This document shows positions 11,208-24,423 of a DNA stretch of 64,000 nucleotides, piece after piece (position 1 is the stretch's first letter; every line of letters starts with the position of its first letter). The notes under the pieces are model-generated. The model saw only the letters and a list, made by a program, of their open reading frames with translations, was not told the origin of the DNA and searched no databases. Origin of the DNA: Bigelowiella natans CCMP2755 (lineage: Eukaryota; Cercozoa; Chlorarachniophyceae). Both the position numbers and the translations under genes were made by a program. The stretch is from contig ADNK01000506.1 in assembly GCA_000320545.1 (NCBI GenBank), forward strand, positions 155,452 through 219,451. The letters are read 5' to 3'.

Positions 11208-14200
11208 ATGTTACAGCAGCTAGAAGAACAGCAGGACTTTGGCTCGCAGGCCGTGCAAGGGCACGAGCAGAAACAGGAAAGGAAGGGCGATACGGACGCT
11301 AAGGAAGGAGGAGGAACACCTCCACAGGCACCGCCGGGACCAGCACCCGGGATTAAGAAAGCAGATGCAGCAGCAGAGGCACTGGAGAACTTCTACGAGG
11401 CGGACGACGAGGACGTGGCCGCCGAAAGCAAGAAGGTCGTAATGGCATTACGAGCCTTGCGACCCAGGGCGAGCAACTACGCCAAACTGAAAGTATCGAT
11501 AGAATACAAGTATCAGACACATGATGTTTGGGCAGCTATCATGCAGGACATCATGGATTACGAAGCAGACTTACCTCCAGAGTGGGCAGCTTTGTTTAGG
11601 AACGACGGGGGTCTGGGCGCCTCGCGGGGGACGACCCAGAGCACCGTCAAGCAGCAGCAGCCGGTACAGCGGAACACCCAGTTCATGTCTGTTAAAACAG
11701 CACCGGTTATGATAACGAAATACAACGGGAAAAGAGGTGAGGCAAGGAGGTGGTGGAAGAACGCTAGGAGTATACTCTGCGACTTTACCCCTAACCCCAC
11801 CGAAAACGACAAGCTCAAATGGCTAGCTATAATAAAGCAAGCCATGGACCTTTACGAGACAGGCAGGACCCGGATCAGGCAGCTGGAGAAAATACACACT
11901 ACAGTTAGTGGGCTACGAGACGTTGAGGCGATAATGAAGGCTTTTGTAAATGAACAGGATGCTAACTCCCTACCCCAGGCTATTAGAAAATACAGAGCAA
12001 TGATGCAGCATGAGAGAGAACCTGTTAGAGACTTTGCCACGCGCTTCCAGGATATGATCGACGAACTACATGATTTTAATTACAACACAGGTGATGATCA
12101 GGCAAGGTTTGAAGAGTTCAAGTTAAAGATAAAGGAATCCACTTACGTTACGGAGAAAGGCTACACCACGATGGAGGCAGCAGTGCGGGCTATATCCCTA
12201 CGCGAGCAGGAGCAGGACCGCAAGTTTACCAGCCCTAAGGTACCTGGCATAGGAAACATTAACGCTATTAAGCCGCAGCGAGACTGGTACAAGGACAGGG
12301 AAGGTAACCGACGTTGCGGATACTGCTCACGTAAAGGGAAACACACCGCTAAAGACTGCAGAGACAGGAAAGAAGGACGACCCAGGATGACGATCAGGCA
12401 GCTCAACGAACACTACGAGAAGTTAAAGAGAAAGAAAGGCAGAGGACAAGGATATAACAACAGCAAATGGCAAGGCAGCAACAACGGGAAGAACAATAAA
12501 TATAAGAACAAAAAGCAGAACAGTATCAATGCTATACAGCAGCAGATAAACGGAATATTAGATCACCTTAAGCAGGCGCCGACGAAGACAGCAGTACCAG
12601 CAACGCAGGACCAAGACAAGCCCATGACCCTAGACGACATAAAGAACTTAGGAGTATGCAACATTAATGACGAAGACGCTAACAGGACTATCAAAGTTGC
12701 TATGACCAAGGTTAAAGTTAAAGACAGCTACGGAGACTACAAGAAACTACCTGCCCTTTGGGATAGTGGCAGCATGCCGAAGTCCTTCATAAGCCTAAGC
12801 ACAGTAAGAAGGTTAGGACTATTGGATCAAGTGACTAAGAAAGAACGTAAATATGCTCAAGCAGACGGAAGCTCTTCTATGAAGACCGTCGGTGAGCTAA
12901 TGCTAAAGCTACAGATACCTGGCAGCGACGCGGAGACCCAAATCAAGACCCGAGTAGCCATGACTTTATCCATGGAACTACTCCTCGGACAGGATGCCCT
13001 AGAAAAATTAGGGGGGATCATATCATTCTACAATCACAAGATATACTATGCTAAGTTACCAAAGAAGTCAGGCAGGACCATCAGCCAGAACATGATACGG
13101 CTTGACGAGTGGACCTCTGAGTCAAGCGTTAATGCGTTAGAGTTTATGGACCTAGCGGACAACAAGCTACCTACACCTACCGAGCTACGGAAGAAGAACC
13201 CCGGCAAGACCATCCGACAGATAACGGAGCTACTGGACAAGACCCCCCCAGCTGATGATTGGGATATCGACAAAGGCAAAAAGTACATTAATAAAATATT
13301 AAACGAGAAGTACTCTGACATTACCAAGCCGACGACGAAGCCCTCCAGCAAACTTACCCCAGTAAAGATCGAGCTAAAGGAGGGATACGAAGAGTGCATC
13401 ATCAATGACCCAGAACATAGGCGACCGGAAGCGGACTGGGAAAAGATTGAGTGGCAGATCAATGAATGGGCAAAGGAAGGGAAGATAGAGCCAAGCAACT
13501 CACCATGGAACGTGAGACATGTGCTAGCTAAGAAACCTACTTACCCTTTCTTCCGCCTGGCGCACAACTTCATCCGCCACAACCGAGTAATAAAGAGGAT
13601 CCAGACACCTACACCAAAGATAGATGACGTTATTGAACACGTCATAGGATACAAATACTACTCTTCCCTAGATAAAAATGAATCATACATGCAGACACCC
13701 ATCCACAAAACCTCCCGCCCCATTACCGCGTTCTCCAGCAGGCACAGGAAGTGGCACTTCGTCGTATTCCCTTACGGCCTAAGCATATCAGGGGATGCGT
13801 TCAGTAGTCAGAACTACAGGGCATACACACATGATGGGATGGCGTCTGTGTTGTGGGTGTTTGTGTTTGTGTATGTGGATGATGACATAATATGTACCAA
13901 CACAGTCGTCGCTCAGATCTTCCTCCTGGAAAATATATTTATTAGGTTTGCACACTTCGGTTTTACCATTAGACTGCAGAAGTGTACATTCCTAGCTACA
14001 AGAATCAAGTGGTGTGGATATTACCTGGAGCAAGGCCGCATCACCCCAAACCCCGAGAAAGTAGCAGCACTACAGCAAGCCCCTAAACCTAAGAATGCAA
14101 AGGAGTTAAAGTCATTCTTGCAGACTGCAGCTTGGATACTACGTAGGTTCTCCCCTACCTACGCTAGGACTGCAGCTGCTTTTACTACTGCTTACCGGAA

Positions 14201-16181
14201 GGAGAACTCTGTAGGCCTCAGCTTCGCTAAGGTGTGGGCCAAGGCTGGCCTTGATGCCCACTTCGATAACCTAATAAAGTTATGCAGCAACACCCTATTG
14301 AATGCTAAGCTAGACACTACTAGACCAGCTACCCTATGGACAGACTGGTCTAAGCTAGGTATGGCTGCTGTACTTACCCAAGACCAGCAGATCATACGGG
14401 TGTGGGGCAGGGCCTGTACAGCAGCTGAGGCCAAATACAGCCCTACAAAAGGAGAGTATAAAGCCATGACTGAGGCGCAGAGGAAACTAAGATACTACCT
14501 GCTGTCGGTGCCCAGCTTCACCTTAATGACTGACCACAAGCCCCTCCTAGGCATCGACCGCAAGCTCGAAGCGCCTAACGATGAGTATGCAGCTATGAGG
14601 GCGGACACGGAAGAGTTTAGGGACAAGAGGACAGTGGTCTACGCACCAGGAGACAAGCAGCTTGCTGACTATTTCAGCAGGCTGTTCGAAAAGAAAGTCC
14701 CTACCCAGGTCACCCCTATGGTTAACGCGATTACCTTCGAGGACGGCGACTTCCTGCCTGAGCCAGAGGAGCTCCAGCACCTTCAAGAACACCTGGATAA
14801 ATACAAACACAAGCATGAGGTACTTAGTGATAGGATATATGTATACACTAATAATGTTAGGCGTACCTACGTGCCACGGCGGACCAGGGGAGCCCTTCTC
14901 TTTACCGCCCATGGACCTGCACACGTAGGAGAAAACCATATCACTGCTCTACTCTACCATTACTACTGGCCCTACAAGCTAAAAGAGATAAGGACATACC
15001 TGCGTGGCTGCAGGTGCTCCAGCTTGAAGGCGGCAGGTGTCGCCACCAAGGAGTCCAGCAAGAGCCGTGCATCTAAGAAAATCAAAGCAAGGAACTTCTT
15101 AGATATCGTGCAAATTGATGTTTATAAGTACGATGGCTATCACTACCTTACCTTCGTTGATGTGGCCACTGGAAAGTGCTGGGTTAAAAAGATTATCAAG
15201 GTCAACGTTGCTAAGAAGAACAAAGGCTTATATAAGCAGAGGCTTACTAACTGCTACCGTACCTGGGAGTCTGAGCTCCAGGCTATCCCTGATGAAGTTA
15301 GCATAAACAAGATACCAAAGAAATTACATGTGGATAATGAGACCTCTCTTCTACAGCTACCACACCCTAATATTGATGCCTCACCTGTATACTATGCCCA
15401 GTCCAACTCCAAGGTAGAGCGACTCCACCGCACCTTGGCCAACCTAAGCAGGATAAATAGCACCACACCAGACAAGATACAAGGGTTAGTAAACGACACC
15501 TTCACGTCTGGGGGAGGTATCAAGGATAAGGAGAGGGAAGAAGGCGACGACAACGACGACGATACCGAGAGCGAAGACGAGAAGGTCCCGTACGATGGCC
15601 GAGTTCTAAAGGAAGGACAGTATGTTAGGGCCAAGGTAAATCTGAGATCGAGAAATAAACAAGACCCCTTCTGGGGTGGCGTTGCAAAGGTTACCGAGAG
15701 GAAGGGGAGGAAGCAGTACTACATCTATGATGGGAACAGGGTCACCTTGCGCCACATCAGTCATCTAAAGAATTATGATATCGGTGAGAAGCTCCTAGAG
15801 GATGTTAAAGTAAACCCTACTGTGTGGGAGCGAGCCATGCCTTGTTTAGGACCCCGACCTAAGTTCGATGTGGAATATGGAAACAATAAGGTCAGGGTGA
15901 ACGACGATTGGCGCATGAAGATTGTCTATCTAGGCTACCCTGGATTACGAAATATGGAGAGGGTAGCTATGAAAATAAAGGACGGAAAATATCAGCTACT
16001 CTACCTAGCTGTTCCCGACTTACCCTTTGAGCACTGGTATAAGGTCCTGGGGGACCTTGATGCAGAGGGCTGGTATGGACACGAACCTAAGGACGAAGGT
16101 GAGTTCTGGGTAAGCGACAAAGGAGATAAGGTTAGAGAGGAATCTATTACCTGGTGGTTGGTGAAGTTCCGAAAGCGATAA
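11208..16181 (+). CDS. Gag-Pol polyprotein (Ty3/gypsy type), single frame
   Basis: 1657 codons without a frameshift between gag and pol. Gag: Gln/Gly-rich N-terminus, helical capsid-like region at about 150-350, then a zinc knuckle C370-x2-C373-x5-H379-x4-C384, with one more residue before the His than the canonical CX2CX4HX4C. Protease: WDSGS with Asp 519. Reverse transcriptase: SSLDKNES (Asp 822), FPYGLSISGDAF, YVDDD (Asp 891, Asp 892). RNase H: TDWSKLGMA (Asp 1046), KGEYKA, TDHKPLL and LADYFSR. Integrase: H-x-H/C-x-C zinc finger near 1235, catalytic Asp 1304, Asp 1376 and Glu 1404. The Asp-to-Glu spacing is only 27 residues against the usual 35. A GPY-like region follows, then about 130 residues of unrecognised C-terminal extension. 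All catalytic residues are present, so the element may be active. Confidence 0.93.
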   Translation: MLQQLEEQQDFGSQAVQGHEQKQERKGDTDAKEGGGTPPQAPPGPAPGIKKADAAAEALENFYEADDEDVAAESKKVVMALRALRPRASNYAKLKVSIEYKYQTHDVWAAIMQDIMDYEADLPPEWAALFRNDGGLGASRGTTQSTVKQQQPVQRNTQFMSVKTAPVMITKYNGKRGEARRWWKNARSILCDFTPNPTENDKLKWLAIIKQAMDLYETGRTRIRQLEKIHTTVSGLRDVEAIMKAFVNEQDANSLPQAIRKYRAMMQHEREPVRDFATRFQDMIDELHDFNYNTGDDQARFEEFKLKIKESTYVTEKGYTTMEAAVRAISLREQEQDRKFTSPKVPGIGNINAIKPQRDWYKDREGNRRCGYCSRKGKHTAKDCRDRKEGRPRMTIRQLNEHYEKLKRKKGRGQGYNNSKWQGSNNGKNNKYKNKKQNSINAIQQQINGILDHLKQAPTKTAVPATQDQDKPMTLDDIKNLGVCNINDEDANRTIKVAMTKVKVKDSYGDYKKLPALWDSGSMPKSFISLSTVRRLGLLDQVTKKERKYAQADGSSSMKTVGELMLKLQIPGSDAETQIKTRVAMTLSMELLLGQDALEKLGGIISFYNHKIYYAKLPKKSGRTISQNMIRLDEWTSESSVNALEFMDLADNKLPTPTELRKKNPGKTIRQITELLDKTPPADDWDIDKGKKYINKILNEKYSDITKPTTKPSSKLTPVKIELKEGYEECIINDPEHRRPEADWEKIEWQINEWAKEGKIEPSNSPWNVRHVLAKKPTYPFFRLAHNFIRHNRVIKRIQTPTPKIDDVIEHVIGYKYYSSLDKNESYMQTPIHKTSRPITAFSSRHRKWHFVVFPYGLSISGDAFSSQNYRAYTHDGMASVLWVFVFVYVDDDIICTNTVVAQIFLLENIFIRFAHFGFTIRLQKCTFLATRIKWCGYYLEQGRITPNPEKVAALQQAPKPKNAKELKSFLQTAAWILRRFSPTYARTAAAFTTAYRKENSVGLSFAKVWAKAGLDAHFDNLIKLCSNTLLNAKLDTTRPATLWTDWSKLGMAAVLTQDQQIIRVWGRACTAAEAKYSPTKGEYKAMTEAQRKLRYYLLSVPSFTLMTDHKPLLGIDRKLEAPNDEYAAMRADTEEFRDKRTVVYAPGDKQLADYFSRLFEKKVPTQVTPMVNAITFEDGDFLPEPEELQHLQEHLDKYKHKHEVLSDRIYVYTNNVRRTYVPRRTRGALLFTAHGPAHVGENHITALLYHYYWPYKLKEIRTYLRGCRCSSLKAAGVATKESSKSRASKKIKARNFLDIVQIDVYKYDGYHYLTFVDVATGKCWVKKIIKVNVAKKNKGLYKQRLTNCYRTWESELQAIPDEVSINKIPKKLHVDNETSLLQLPHPNIDASPVYYAQSNSKVERLHRTLANLSRINSTTPDKIQGLVNDTFTSGGGIKDKEREEGDDNDDDTESEDEKVPYDGRVLKEGQYVRAKVNLRSRNKQDPFWGGVAKVTERKGRKQYYIYDGNRVTLRHISHLKNYDIGEKLLEDVKVNPTVWERAMPCLGPRPKFDVEYGNNKVRVNDDWRMKIVYLGYPGLRNMERVAMKIKDGKYQLLYLAVPDLPFEHWYKVLGDLDAEGWYGHEPKDEGEFWVSDKGDKVREESITWWLVKFRKR

Positions 16182-16224
16182 AGGTCTAAGGGAATAAGGA
16201 AGGAAGGAAGGAGCAACGTGACTT

Positions 16225-16232
16225 GGGGGAGG
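16225..16232 (+). promoter_or_regulatory. Polypurine tract
   Basis: GGGGGAGG lies directly before the TG of the 3' LTR, where plus-strand DNA synthesis of LTR elements is primed. Confidence 0.75.
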
Positions 16233-16557
16233 TGTAGCGCGTACTACTACGCGAGCACAAGTCACGTGCGACAACAAAGGGGTTGTCGCGGATATAGAAT
16301 ATAGATAACGTAGATATTAATACAGTATAGGCACGTGGGTTCCGGCGGGACTCATGGCAGCACACCGGAAGTGTGCTGCCCCACGTGCGGCGGCATTCGC
16401 GAAAGCTTCGCGAATGATTACGCAGTGCACGATTTAATAAAAATATAATCTTTAATAAAAATGAACATAACTCTTCAAAAGGAAGCAAACGTGCCTTCCC
16501 CCCCCCTGCCTACTTGTGCACGTAGCGCCTCGGCCTGTGAACACCTTACGCGCAACA
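16233..16557 (+). repeat. 3' long terminal repeat
   Basis: 325 bp with no difference from the 5' LTR in my base-by-base reading, including the run of nine C. The same three inverted repeats are present. Confidence 0.95.
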
Positions 16558-16896
16558 TGCGCTCGATCGGCGGCGATGCGATTGCACGTAGCGCAACATG
16601 CAGACAATAAGGAATCTGTGACGTTACACGTAGTACATGCACGCACACATCATCATCAACATCATCATCATCATCATCATTGCACACAGCTGAATCCATC
16701 TAGCCGTGCAGTTGCATGAATGATTGATTCTGTGCGTGGGTAGGGTATTCGATTCTAGGTACGAAAATAGCAGAATTCAGTCGAAAATAACACTGCGACA
16801 AGGAATACATACTGTCGTCTTCTCAAGTCGTACTGCGGAAACAATTCGAGAGAAGAGAAGCGACGAACGAGCAAAGTACGACGCGGAAGCGATACG
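16558..16896. promoter_or_regulatory. 5' region of dioxygenase-like gene
   Basis: The first 160 bp continue the palindromic island split by the retrotransposon and include a CAT trinucleotide run (about 16648-16680). The rest is the presumed promoter and leader of the gene starting at 16897. No clear TATA box. The 3' LTR ends 340 bp upstream of this start and could supply promoter or terminator activity. Confidence 0.4.
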
Positions 16897-18068
16897 ATGG
16901 AGGAGGGGAAGGACGACATTTCCTTAATGCGGGGAGAACGAACCCAAGGGTTGGCGTTGGACTTTAAGGACGCCCATATTCCGAAAGCAGTACCACCTGG
17001 CTTGAAATCTAAGCTTGAGTCCCTCTATCGTGATGGTTATGTCGTTCTCAATGATGTTCTGAACACTGATACTCTCACGGAAGTGCGGCTTGCGCTAGCA
17101 CCTTACATTCGGAACGGAAAATGCGCAAAAAAGGGGAGGAATAACTTCGAGGGCCATAAGACGAATCGTGTTTATGGACTACTCGCAAAATCTAGGGTGT
17201 TTGATCAAATTGCAGCTAACAAGAAGGTGCTTGACATTGTCGATTGCATCCTCATAAAGAATTACCTTTTGTCGGCACTTCTTGCTATTGATATACATTC
17301 AGGAGAAACACCACAGGTACAGCAGAATTTGGTTGTAGTAGTAGTAGTAGGAGGAGGAGGAGGAGGAGGAGGAGTAGTAATAATAGTAGGAGGAGGAGGA
17401 GGAGGAGGAGGAGGAGATACAATGCATAACACTCGAATACGATTCTAAAATACATGACCGCTTATCATCAACAATCAATCACACTTGGTAATTTAAGGAG
17501 TGGTCTATCTCATCTGTTGATTTTATCAATTTTCATGCATCAACTTGTAATTTGCCAGCCATTGCATTGCGACGGACAATACGTTGTAAGGAATAGACCG
17601 AGCCCTCCGATGGGCGTGAGCACTATTTGGGCCTTGGGAGAGGATGGCTTTACACCAAAAAATGGCGGAACGATCATCCTGAAAGGCTCCCACCTGTGGG
17701 GCAATCAAATGCCAAAAGAAGACGATGTTGCGAAGCACGGTGTACCACTCGAGATGCCCCCCGGAAGCGTCGTGATATTTTTCGATACGCTCTGGCACTG
17801 TGGCGGGGCAAACGTCACCGACAAACCGAGGCTCGCTATCACAGCGCAGTACTGTCAGCCTTATGTCCGACAGCAAGAAAACATGGTTCTTAGTGTCCCT
17901 CCAAACGTGGTGCAAAACCTAATGAAGAATAATAAGGACGAAAAGTGCCAAAGGCTCGTTAGAATGATAGGCTACTCCATACATCCCCCATTTATTGGAC
18001 ATGTTGACGGCCAACATCCTCTCAAAACTACTGTTGTTACCACAGCGAAACGATGTTCGAAGCTATAG
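16897..18068 (+). CDS. Phytanoyl-CoA dioxygenase (PhyH)-family protein
   Basis: Two exons, 16897-17316 and 17559-18068, joined in phase 0, give 309 aa, the usual size of the family. N-terminal SLYRDGYVVLNDVL is the typical 'G-hhhl-d-l' opening. The Fe(II) facial triad is visible: His 143-x-Asp 145 in PLHCDGQYVV right after the splice junction, and distal His 220 in LWHCGGANVT. Arg 231 in DKPRLAIT probably binds 2-oxoglutarate. GGTIILKGSHLWG is the conserved 'G-l-.-iPGSH' region. Expected role: Fe/2-oxoglutarate-dependent hydroxylation of a lipid or small molecule; the substrate cannot be told. The 242-bp intron is mostly a (GTA)n/(GGA)n purine run. A retrotransposon LTR lies 340 bp upstream. 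Confidence 0.88.
17335..17416. repeat. GTA/GGA purine-rich repeat in intron
   Basis: (GTA)n, (GGA)n, GTAATAATA, then (GGA)n again, filling a third of the only intron of the dioxygenase gene. The purine/pyrimidine asymmetry and near mirror symmetry could form triplex DNA. Confidence 0.85.
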
Positions 18069-18391
18069 TATGCTCTAGACTAGTAGAAGATAATTGTCAC
18101 GATGTAACCGATGCACTGTATGCACGCACTAGCGCAATCAAACACATGGTTGTCAACAAAACTCGCAGCCGCATGTATCATAGCCACCATAAGGCGTATG
18201 TAGCCGATGTAAAATGACACAAATGTAGCGCTGTAAAGATTGCATACTGCATACATGTGCATGTACATGATGAAGTTACAGCAATAGCTCTAGATTCAAG
18301 TGTGCCCGCTCATTTGTCGTGAGGCACTCTAGCTAGCTGGCTAGGCTAAGCATTGTATACGTGTAAAAAAAAAGTAGCTTCGTTCAATTGC

Positions 18392-18426
<35 letters not shown>

Positions 18427-19193
18427 TGTGTCAGCGTGCGCGCTCGCAAGACATGCTTATTTTCAATTCTGGAATATCATGAGATTTAGTTACTATATGA
18501 TTAGATAAATCATAATCATTTACACCATATCTAGATTTTATCGAGAAGTACACTCTGTAATGTGTAATCATTCTTCTACCTCCAATTTATTTACATGAGA
18601 TTTTAGACATATCTGAAAATCATTTATTTAAATTGTCAAGTCTTCATAGACTTTTCTTTTTGCAGCTTTCTTTGTAGAAACAATAGAAGGAACATAAATA
18701 TCATAGATGGGTGCCATCATCATTGTTATTAACCCATTTCTTCCTGAAGGCGATTGCTAATGAGCAACGTTTTCTCTATTCGCAACTTTTGATTGTGCAT
18801 CTTTTCACACATATCTCCATCTCCACATGCACGTACACGAACATATATCATATATATAAAAGTGGCTTTTGTATGTCCATGAGTGCGAAAACACAAAATT
18901 TCAATATCTCCATATCTACTGCGTATTTAATTTTCAAGAAAAAAAGGGGAACGAAGAGGAAAGTTCCATCCATCAGAGAGACAGACGGGCTATTAGTCGT
19001 GCACATTAGATCTACAGTCTCATGGCAGGACACTGCGCGGATCAAAGTATCATGATGATGAGATGATGATGATGAAGGGGGACAATCACCCCTGACCTCA
19101 TCTGAAAAACTACCTCCCCCACTTCCTTATAAAATATCTCCTGAACGTTCCGTGTTCTTCTATGATGCCAAGCCTTCTTTTTCCTCTTCCTTA
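18069..19193. other. Convergent intergenic gap
   Basis: No coding exon recognised. The first 300 bp have the palindromic words seen in other 3' flanks (CTAGACTAG, CATACATGTGCATGTACATG, CTAGCTAGCTGG). A (GT)n microsatellite occupies about 18391-18425. The remainder is AT-rich and plain. It separates two convergent genes. Confidence 0.6.
18391..18425. repeat. GT microsatellite
   Basis: About 17 GT units in the convergent gap. Confidence 0.9.
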
Positions 19194-20998
19194 TTATCTC
19201 CAGAACTCCATAACGTCTTCAGGAGATTCTCTTTCTTTTAGCACCCGCACCTCCACCCCATCGTCGCTGCACTCGGCCAGTTTTGACCTCTTGCTTATAC
19301 CAAAAACGGGAGGGGCTTGCCTTGAGCAATGCCGGCTCCAGAGTGCAAAGGTGTTAGCGCCACAGTCATGAACAACGATCCAATCACCTTCGTCAAGAGT
19401 AGGTAGCGTCACCTCTCTGCCTATCACATCCCCTGCAAAACACAGTGGCCCCGCGATATCGTAAGTTTTCTCCTGCTTGGCACACTGAGAGAGGGGAGTG
19501 CCGTTGTCAGCGTAAGCAGAGAATCGGTGGCCAAAGTGCTCTGGATCGTAGCATGGACGCACGAACAGATCAGCCCCTGCGTGGGTAATGGCGACAGGCT
19601 TATCCGGATCGCCCCGCATCATGTACTCGACACCAGTAGCCACCCATCCGGCCTTGGCGCACAAACCGCGGCCAAACTCCGTTACAATCTCCACGCCGCC
19701 GCCAAATGCATCGGAGTCAAAAAGTTCAGGAACACGACGCCGCAAGGCCTCTGAGTACTCTTGAAAGGTTGGGCTGATTTCCATGGATTCGTAATTAGTG
19801 GAAAGTCCGCCTCCAATGTCAATTGTGTTTATTCGCTTTCCGCAGCTGCGGTTGATTTTCTCTGCCAAAATGGTCACCGATCTTACACCCTGGGCAAGCT
19901 GATCCACACTCATCCCTTGACTCCCAGTGTGTACATGCAGTCCGCATAGAGCGGGAAACTGGTTGAAAGCTTCAATAACTTCCTCCTGATTGATGATGCC
20001 GAACTTAGAATCGGCCGTGCTCACGGATAGGCTTTCTACAGCCCCTGATCCAACCATGGGATTTAGCCGTACACCAATGCGAGTCGAGGGGTGCACATTC
20101 ACGCTATCATAGGCTCGTCGTACTCGCCCAATTTCCTCCAAAGAGTTGCAGTTTAGCAAAAGGCCACGCTCTAACGCATACTTGATTTCTGGGACAGTTT
20201 TTGCAGGAGAATCGAACACGATTTTGTTCCCTGGACACCCTGCAGCCTCAGCCATCTTGACCTGGAGGTACGTATGTTATTGTAATAACGATTAATTAAC
20301 CATAACAGGATGAGGAAAGGGGGGGGGGGGATGCTGCACATTCCAGAGGTATTGAGACAATGATAATTATACGTGGTTTTGAGGCCTGAGAAAGAGTGGT
20401 ACCTCTAGAAAAGATGCTGCCTCCAAGCCCATTCCGCTTTCTACCATGTCATGAAGGAGGAACTCGAACGGAGCCTTCAATAAAGACGGAACATATTATC
20501 TCAAAGTTGACTCCAACCGATACAAATACAATGATTACTCACTTACCGCTTTGATTGCAAACGTGTGAAGCCAGTTGGGCATACTGGCCTTGAGCTGCAC
20601 TCTCAAGTCTTCCAGCATGTCAAGATCATATACCACCGCAAGAGACTTCCCATCTTTATATAATAAACCAGGGAATTAGGATATCATAAACTGTGAAAGC
20701 GAGACGAAATGATTTGAGACTATGAAGAATGGCTATTACCCTCGTGGTCGAGCTGTCTATTCTGAATCATTTTCTGGAGGGCTTCGGTAATTTTAGACTC
20801 CTCTCCAGTGAATTCGTAATTTTTGGATGATGATTCAACGTTTATCGATGAGGAAAAAGTCGCTCTGGATGCCGTGGTGGTTGTTGCAGCAGCAGCCAAT
20901 TTTCCAGGCCGGAAGCCGAAAGTGAACCTTGTGGAACCTCGAGCCCGCCCACCAGCTCCTATGCGGAGCCAGCCGAGCTGCTTACCTATCCACGACAT
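19194..20998 (-). CDS. Diaminopimelate decarboxylase-like fold-III PLP enzyme, putative plastid/mitochondrial
   Basis: Four exons with closing phases: 20998-20740, 20653-20547, 20474-20403, 20261-19194 (501 aa). The first 60 residues are rich in Arg, Ser, Thr and Ala without acids, like an organelle presequence. The PLP-binding Lys 121 lies in HTFAIKA. Further motifs of the ODC/DAP/arginine decarboxylase family: HVHTGSQ, IDIGGGLSTNYES, EFGRG (usually EPGR) and AGPLCFAGDVIGRE, the catalytic Cys with following Asp. DSPAKTVPEIKYAL and LNCNSLEEI favour the LysA/DAPDC branch over ornithine decarboxylase. Two departures: the Tyr of the usual 'GAY' is Asn in DCGANTFA, and Lys 121-Ala is followed by an exon boundary instead of the usual Asn. 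It may therefore act on a substrate other than meso-diaminopimelate. Confidence 0.85.
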
Positions 20999-21954
20999 CT
21001 TGAAAAGTGCGTTGCAAGTAGGGGGCTATATGGTGCTTGGAAGGGAGAGCAATTTGGGAGAGGGAGTCTGGTGACAAATGTCTAAGGGGGGGGGAACGGC
21101 GTCTAGTGGCGGCAGTAATTGTTAAAATAAAAATAATACGAGCAGTTTGTGTTGTCGTATGCCAAAAACCCAACCATTTTCGAATACCAAATGCCGGCCG
21201 ATTTCGCAAAAGAAGTGCAACCCACTCTCTAAGAGAACTTCTTTTTATTTCACTTCCTTCAGTTCCAAAAGGGAGCAGTTGTTGTGATGACGCTAGGTGT
21301 AAATGGATGGAATTTGCAGGGAATTATTCACTTGATTTCCTACGTACGACTCCGGAGTAGGATTTCGTACGGAAAGAAAGCGGCAGCTAAAAGAAAGAAA
21401 AGTGTCGCAAAACCATTAATGTACCAAAGCACATAGACTACTCTATTCTTCCATTCCACGCGCCAAAAACTAGCCTCACGTGCGTCATCGAATAATTGAT
21501 GTCGCACTTGTTCGAACCCTATGTAAAAATGTTGAACAGCGATATCTTGTCTATTTTTAGAAAATTCCGTGACAATCTCTACCGGAGACGTAGTCTGAAG
21601 GTTTGATGGAAGTTTCCCGGGTAGAAAAATATCCAATTGGAAGCAAGTTGTAAATCTTTTTCATGCAGAAAGCATCATTAGGTGATTTATTTCTCGTATT
21701 TTATTGCCAAAACTTCTTGGGAAAAAGTGTTTCTTCCTGAGCACAACCCCGATCCCAATTCCGAGTCAGACACGCACTTTCGTAGCTCCGGCACAGACGC
21801 GAACCGAGTCAGTACTTTCTCACGTTCAGCTCTTTGAAGCACTGTGCTCCTATCACCCGTGAGAAGGAAACTTCAACCATGACCACTTGTTTACTTTTTC
21901 ATTCTCGTAGCATCTTTTTAGAAATTCACTTCAATATTATTAATAAGGGACATC
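20999..21954. promoter_or_regulatory. Divergent 5'-5' intergenic region
   Basis: Contains the promoters of the decarboxylase (-) and the 4,6-dehydratase (+). No exon recognised. Composition is plain AT-leaning sequence without the GCATGC/CTAGCTAG words of the 3' flanks. No definite core promoter motif. Confidence 0.45.

Positions 21955-24423
<2,469 letters not shown>

Larger units (their letters stand above)
10844..16557 (+). mobile_element. Intact Ty3/gypsy-type LTR retrotransposon
   Basis: A complete 5714-bp element. It has two 325-bp LTRs (10844-11168 and 16233-16557) that begin TG and end CA and are identical base for base as far as I can compare them. A 4-bp target duplication, TGCG, flanks it (10840-10843 and 16558-16561). 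One uninterrupted gag-pol frame (11208-16181) encodes protease, reverse transcriptase, RNase H and integrase in the Ty3/gypsy order, with integrase last. A purine tract (16225-16232) abuts the 3' LTR. Identical LTRs, an intact frame and a preserved target duplication mean the insertion is recent. It sits between the PH gene and the dioxygenase-like gene, in the same orientation. Confidence 0.95.

Noticed and set aside
19194-20998. Ornithine decarboxylase call
   Set aside because: The GPLCFAGD and DSPAK/LNCNS segments fit the LysA/DAPDC branch better than ODC.
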